A stretch of 64,000 nucleotides of DNA. Origin: Ignavibacteriales bacterium UBA1304. GTDB taxonomy: Bacteria > Bacteroidota > Ignavibacteria > Ignavibacteriales > Ignavibacteriaceae. Shown one piece after another: positions 60,861-64,000 of the stretch. Where the stretch lies: positions 1 through 64,000 of the forward strand of contig DBTY01000021.1 in assembly GCA_002307295.1 (NCBI GenBank). The letters are read 5' to 3'. Position numbers and translations under genes: made by a program. Each line of letters starts with the position of its first letter. Position 1 is the first letter of the stretch. The notes under the pieces were generated by a model. The model was given only the letters and a program-made list of their open reading frames with translations. It was not told the origin of the DNA and ran no database searches.

Positions 60861-63272
60861 ATGACAAAAACACTTACTTTTTTATTCTTAACTATTTTTA
60901 GCGTTGCAGCTTTTTCTCAAGCTACAAATTGGCAATTCCAAAATTCAAAGCCTTCGGGCAATGATATGAGGTCTGTAGTTTTTAATTCCAACGGATCAAT
61001 GTTCGTTTTGGGTAATGCAGGCACAGTTCTTCAATCAACTGATAATGGCGCAAATTGGACGTCGTCAGTTGTAGATACCGGTTATAGGGATATCTATGAA
61101 TCCTATTTTATTAACAGTAATGTAGGCATACTCTGCGGTTATAGCGGCCTTATTATGAAAACTACAGACGCTGGAAAAACATGGGTTGAAAAACAATCTG
61201 GCGTAACGACAAACTTATGGTACGTGGATTTTGTATCTGCCGATACAGGTTACATTGTTGGAACCGGAGGAACTATATTAAAAACTACTGACGCAGGCGA
61301 AACATGGAATCCTAAAGGGATTTCTGGTTTTGTGTCCGGAATTTCAAAGGTCCATTTTATTAACCCTTCTACAGGCTATATTGGCACTGCAAGTTCGACG
61401 GCTGGGTATTTGTTAAAAACCACAGATTACGGTACGACATGGGCAAAAGTCGCTTCTTATCCAGGAACAGGAACTGTCTATGGTATTTGTTTTACAGATA
61501 TAAATACTGGTTATGTATCTGATAATACATGCACAATGTATAAAACTACTGACGGCGGCGCTACATGGGTTTCTGCCGGAAAATTAAGTTCTGGAACGTT
61601 ATATGAAATTAGATTTGCAGACGCTAATAACGGCGCAGTATGCGGATCGCGAGGCGAAGTATTTGTAACTACAAATGCAGGTTCTACCTGGACAAAAACT
61701 CAAAACCCTTATAGCACAAGTTTATATGCGCTTGGGTTACAGCCGCAAACTAAAAGAATAGTTGTTGCCGGAAACGGCGGCGTTATCAGTACTTCTAATG
61801 ATTGGGGAACCACTTGGTCGCTGCTTTCTACTTCTGTAACTGTTCAGATGATGAAAAGAATTCAGTTTGTAAGCGTTAATACGGGCTTTGCTGTGGGAGG
61901 TTCTGCCGTTACCGCTGATAGCTTAGGCGAAGTTTTAAAAACTACAAATGGGGGAACCACATGGACAAAGCTTTCTCTTAACCCAAAGACTCGTACAAAT
62001 GCTGAATATTGGCTTAACGAAAATACAGGCTGGGTTGGAGCTCTTGGTATCAATGGGATTTATAAAACTACAGATGGCGGCGCTAATTTTACAGCTGAAA
62101 CTGTAACAGGAGCCGCGACTAATACAACATGGTATGATATTAGATTTGCAGACGCTAATATTGGTTATGCTGGCGGAACCGGCGGTATTCTTGTTAAAAC
62201 AACAGATGGCGGCGCTACATGGATTGGTTTAACAAGTCCATTTGGAACTACAATTGTTTACGCTATACATACGTTTGACGCGCAAAACCTTATTGTAGTT
62301 GGCGGAAGCGGAAAAGGTTTTAAATCGACAGATGGCGGTTTAACTTGGACTACTTTAACTCTTGGAACCGGATCTCTTTATTCTGTTTCGTTCACAGATA
62401 AAAATCTTGGAGCTATTGCAGGCGGCAGCGGAGTAGTATATAAAACTACTGACGGCGGCGTTACATGGAATCTGTTAACCACAGGCGTTACAGCAAGTCT
62501 TTATGGCGCCAAATTCCTGAATCAGAATATTGGCTGGTTTGTAGGTTCAGGCGGCGCTATCGCGTATACTACAGACGGCGGCGTTACATGGAATAAAATA
62601 AAACCTATCTTAAGCTCATCGACTATTTATGATATTGCTTTACAGGGCGGTTATATTTGGTTATCAAACGAAGGCGGAGCAATTGTTAGAGGCGTTAGCG
62701 ATCCTACAGTTCCAGTTGAATTAACTTCTTTCACTTCTTCTCTTAATGGCAAAAATGTAATCCTAAATTGGAAAACAGCTACTGAAACCAACAACTCTGG
62801 TTTTTATATCGAAAGAAAAGCGGTTAACGAAACATCATGGTCAAACGTTGGATTTGTAAAAGGGAAAGGCACGTCAACTTTTGTTTCAACTTATTCATTT
62901 AGTGATGTTCCAGCTTTAGTTGGAAAATACTCCTACAGATTAAAACAAACTGATTTTGACGGCTCTTATCAGTATTCTGACGCTATTGAAGTAAATATGA
63001 CAGCTCCAAACAGCTTTAGTTTAAGTCAGAATTATCCAAATCCGTTTAACCCAACGACAACAATAAAATACTCAATTCCGGCTGCTACAAAAGTAACTCT
63101 AAAAGTTTACGATATGCTTGGCAAAGAAGTTGCCACGCTGGTAAACGAAAATAAAATTGCAGGAGCTTATGAAATTAATTTTGACGCTTCAAAATTAGCA
63201 AGCGGCGTGTATTTTTATAAAATGCAGGCGGGCAGTTTTGTTACTACAAAGAAGCTTACTTTAATGAAATAA
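60861..63272 (+). CDS. Secreted YCF48/BNR-repeat beta-propeller protein with T9SS sorting domain
   Basis: This is an 803-residue exported protein. A signal peptide (MTKTLTFLFLTIFSVAAFSQ) is followed by at least a dozen repeats of about 45 residues over residues 25-610, each with a KTTDGGxTW or similar turn and a NxGYxxGxxG strand. These are the YCF48/photosystem II stability-like (BNR-type) propeller repeats, found in many extracellular proteins of this group. A segment at about 615-710 (VELTSFTSSLNGKNVILNWK) is an immunoglobulin-like T9SS-associated domain. It ends with a type A sorting signal (NYPNPFNPTTTIKYSIP ... SGVYFYKMQAG). It is a surface protein of unknown ligand. AGGAG precedes the ATG. 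Confidence 0.9.
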   Translation: MTKTLTFLFLTIFSVAAFSQATNWQFQNSKPSGNDMRSVVFNSNGSMFVLGNAGTVLQSTDNGANWTSSVVDTGYRDIYESYFINSNVGILCGYSGLIMKTTDAGKTWVEKQSGVTTNLWYVDFVSADTGYIVGTGGTILKTTDAGETWNPKGISGFVSGISKVHFINPSTGYIGTASSTAGYLLKTTDYGTTWAKVASYPGTGTVYGICFTDINTGYVSDNTCTMYKTTDGGATWVSAGKLSSGTLYEIRFADANNGAVCGSRGEVFVTTNAGSTWTKTQNPYSTSLYALGLQPQTKRIVVAGNGGVISTSNDWGTTWSLLSTSVTVQMMKRIQFVSVNTGFAVGGSAVTADSLGEVLKTTNGGTTWTKLSLNPKTRTNAEYWLNENTGWVGALGINGIYKTTDGGANFTAETVTGAATNTTWYDIRFADANIGYAGGTGGILVKTTDGGATWIGLTSPFGTTIVYAIHTFDAQNLIVVGGSGKGFKSTDGGLTWTTLTLGTGSLYSVSFTDKNLGAIAGGSGVVYKTTDGGVTWNLLTTGVTASLYGAKFLNQNIGWFVGSGGAIAYTTDGGVTWNKIKPILSSSTIYDIALQGGYIWLSNEGGAIVRGVSDPTVPVELTSFTSSLNGKNVILNWKTATETNNSGFYIERKAVNETSWSNVGFVKGKGTSTFVSTYSFSDVPALVGKYSYRLKQTDFDGSYQYSDAIEVNMTAPNSFSLSQNYPNPFNPTTTIKYSIPAATKVTLKVYDMLGKEVATLVNENKIAGAYEINFDASKLASGVYFYKMQAGSFVTTKKLTLMK

Positions 63273-63639
63273 AATTAAGAGCGCAGCTCTTACATTCGAA
63301 TAAAAAAATACCGCCTTAAAAAGGCGGTATTTTTTTATCATCGTTTTTATTTAATATTTAGTAGCACGTTTACGAAATAATTATCTAATAAATGCGGTTT
63401 GTGTTAAATAAAATAAAAAATACTTTTTTACAGCTTATTTCATGTCTATTCTGAAATAATTAAAGAATATTTTATAATATTGAGAATATATCCTAAGCAA
63501 TGCATAAACACAAAAAAATGCATAATTTAATTAACAACGGCAAACTGTTCGCTACAATTTTTAACTATCTTTAGTTATTTACTCAAAGTTATTTAATCCG
63601 TAAATTGGCGCTATAGAAAATCCAATTTAAGGCGCACTA
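63273..63639. other. Intergenic region before the FAD oxidase gene
   Basis: It holds the terminator of the propeller gene (63302-63336). It also holds a pair of direct repeats, aatgcataa, at 63499-63507 and 63517-63525. The rest is AT-rich with no ORF or recognisable promoter. Confidence 0.4.
63302..63336. terminator. Strong terminator after the propeller gene
   Basis: aaaaaaataccgcctt (63302-63317) pairs with aaggcggtattttttt (63321-63336), a perfect 16-bp stem with loop aaa and a T tract. Confidence 0.96.
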
Positions 63640-64000
63640 ATGCTTACTGAAAAATATTTAGAATTTTATAATAAAATTAGCGATTGCATTCCATCAAAAA
63701 GAATATTTATCGACGAATTAAGAACTCTTGCATATGGCACAGACGCAAGCTTCTATAGATTAATTCCCCAAATAGTTATTAAAACTGAATCTGAAAGCGA
63801 GATAAAGAGCATCCTGACTCTTTCGCAAAATCTTAAACTGCCTGTTACATTTAGAGCCGGAGGCACAAGCCTTTCCGGGCAGGGAGTGTCGGATTCTATT
63901 TTAGTCCATTTAGGCGGCGGCTGGACAAAATTTAACATAAATGAAGACGCTTCTAAAATTTCTCTTCAGCCCGGTATTGTGGGGGCTCTTGCAAATTTTT
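63640..64000 (+). CDS. FAD-binding oxidase (GlcD/D-lactate dehydrogenase type), N-terminal fragment
   Basis: The gene runs off the right edge; 120 residues are visible. It starts MLTEKYLEFYNKISDCIPSK and reaches the PP-loop FAD-binding motif FRAGGTSLSGQG (about residues 68-79). Upstream lies LRTLAYGTDASFYRLIPQIV, as in the FAD_binding_4 family and especially the larger FAD plus Fe-S members (DLD/GlcD-GlcF fusions). Whether a C-terminal iron-sulfur domain follows cannot be seen. AAGG lies 7 bases before the ATG. Confidence 0.88.
   Translation, partial: MLTEKYLEFYNKISDCIPSKRIFIDELRTLAYGTDASFYRLIPQIVIKTESESEIKSILTLSQNLKLPVTFRAGGTSLSGQGVSDSILVHLGGGWTKFNINEDASKISLQPGIVGALANF

Noticed and set aside
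1..64000. tRNA, rRNA, CRISPR array, insertion sequence or phage genes
   Set aside because: No cloverleaf with a T-loop GTTCRA context, no regular short repeats with spacers, and no transposase, integrase or phage protein was seen.

Overview
The window is AT-rich bacterial chromosome carrying about 43 protein genes, two of them cut by the window edges. No RNA genes, insertion sequences or CRISPR arrays were seen. Three proteins end in the type IX secretion (T9SS) C-terminal sorting domain with the signature NYPNPFNP...SGVYFY. Together with MCP chemoreceptors and Bacteroidota/Chlorobiota-style lipoproteins and M16 peptidases, this points to the Ignavibacteria (Ignavibacteriota; Ignavibacterium/Melioribacter relatives). 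This placement is inferred from protein style, not from a marker gene.

Region 1 (1-23400) is a sensory island. It starts with the end of an outer-membrane barrel protein. It then holds three paralogous methyl-accepting receptors of about 1140 residues, each with a chain of 14 HAMP-like units (966-4394, 13914-17330, 17697-21125). Between them are a SAM methyltransferase, a 4-PAS hybrid histidine kinase, a PAS kinase with a degenerate receiver at its N-terminus, a response regulator with a C-terminal HTH, a PAS kinase with an unusual H-box, a CheY-like regulator that overlaps the second receptor gene, and a TPR histidine kinase. No cheA, cheW or cheR lies in the window. An isolated cheB is found at 34341-35345, convergent with a small YjfB-like motility protein.

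Region 2 (23465-31420) has an arsR-arsM arsenite methylation pair with two copies of a probable ArsR operator, an active M16 peptidase, two lipoproteins and an LtaS-like membrane sulfatase-fold enzyme. Region 3 (31477-42435) has a T9SS-exported NlpC/P60 protein, cheB, a large M16 protein whose catalytic Glu is Gln, a class V aminotransferase, pyruvate kinase and an AmrS radical SAM enzyme.

Region 4 (42432-47041, minus strand) is a housekeeping operon: pgeF/yfiH, folB, folK, deoxynucleoside kinase, a small membrane protein, a GT9 glycosyltransferase and a Ppx/GppA phosphatase. It is rich in non-ATG starts, including an apparent ATT start for folK. Region 5 (47169-52039) holds a T9SS-tagged S1/P1-type zinc hydrolase, an OB-fold lipoprotein and an M16 active/inactive pair. 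Region 6 (52214-60701) is an RND efflux operon (adaptor, pump, TolC, degenerate SDR) divergent from a GAF-AAA-Fis sigma-54 activator. The window closes with a YCF48-repeat T9SS protein and the start of a GlcD/DLD-type FAD oxidase.

Strong rho-independent terminators close most units. Ribosome binding sites of the AGGAG type are clear for many genes but absent for several, chiefly kinases and regulators.
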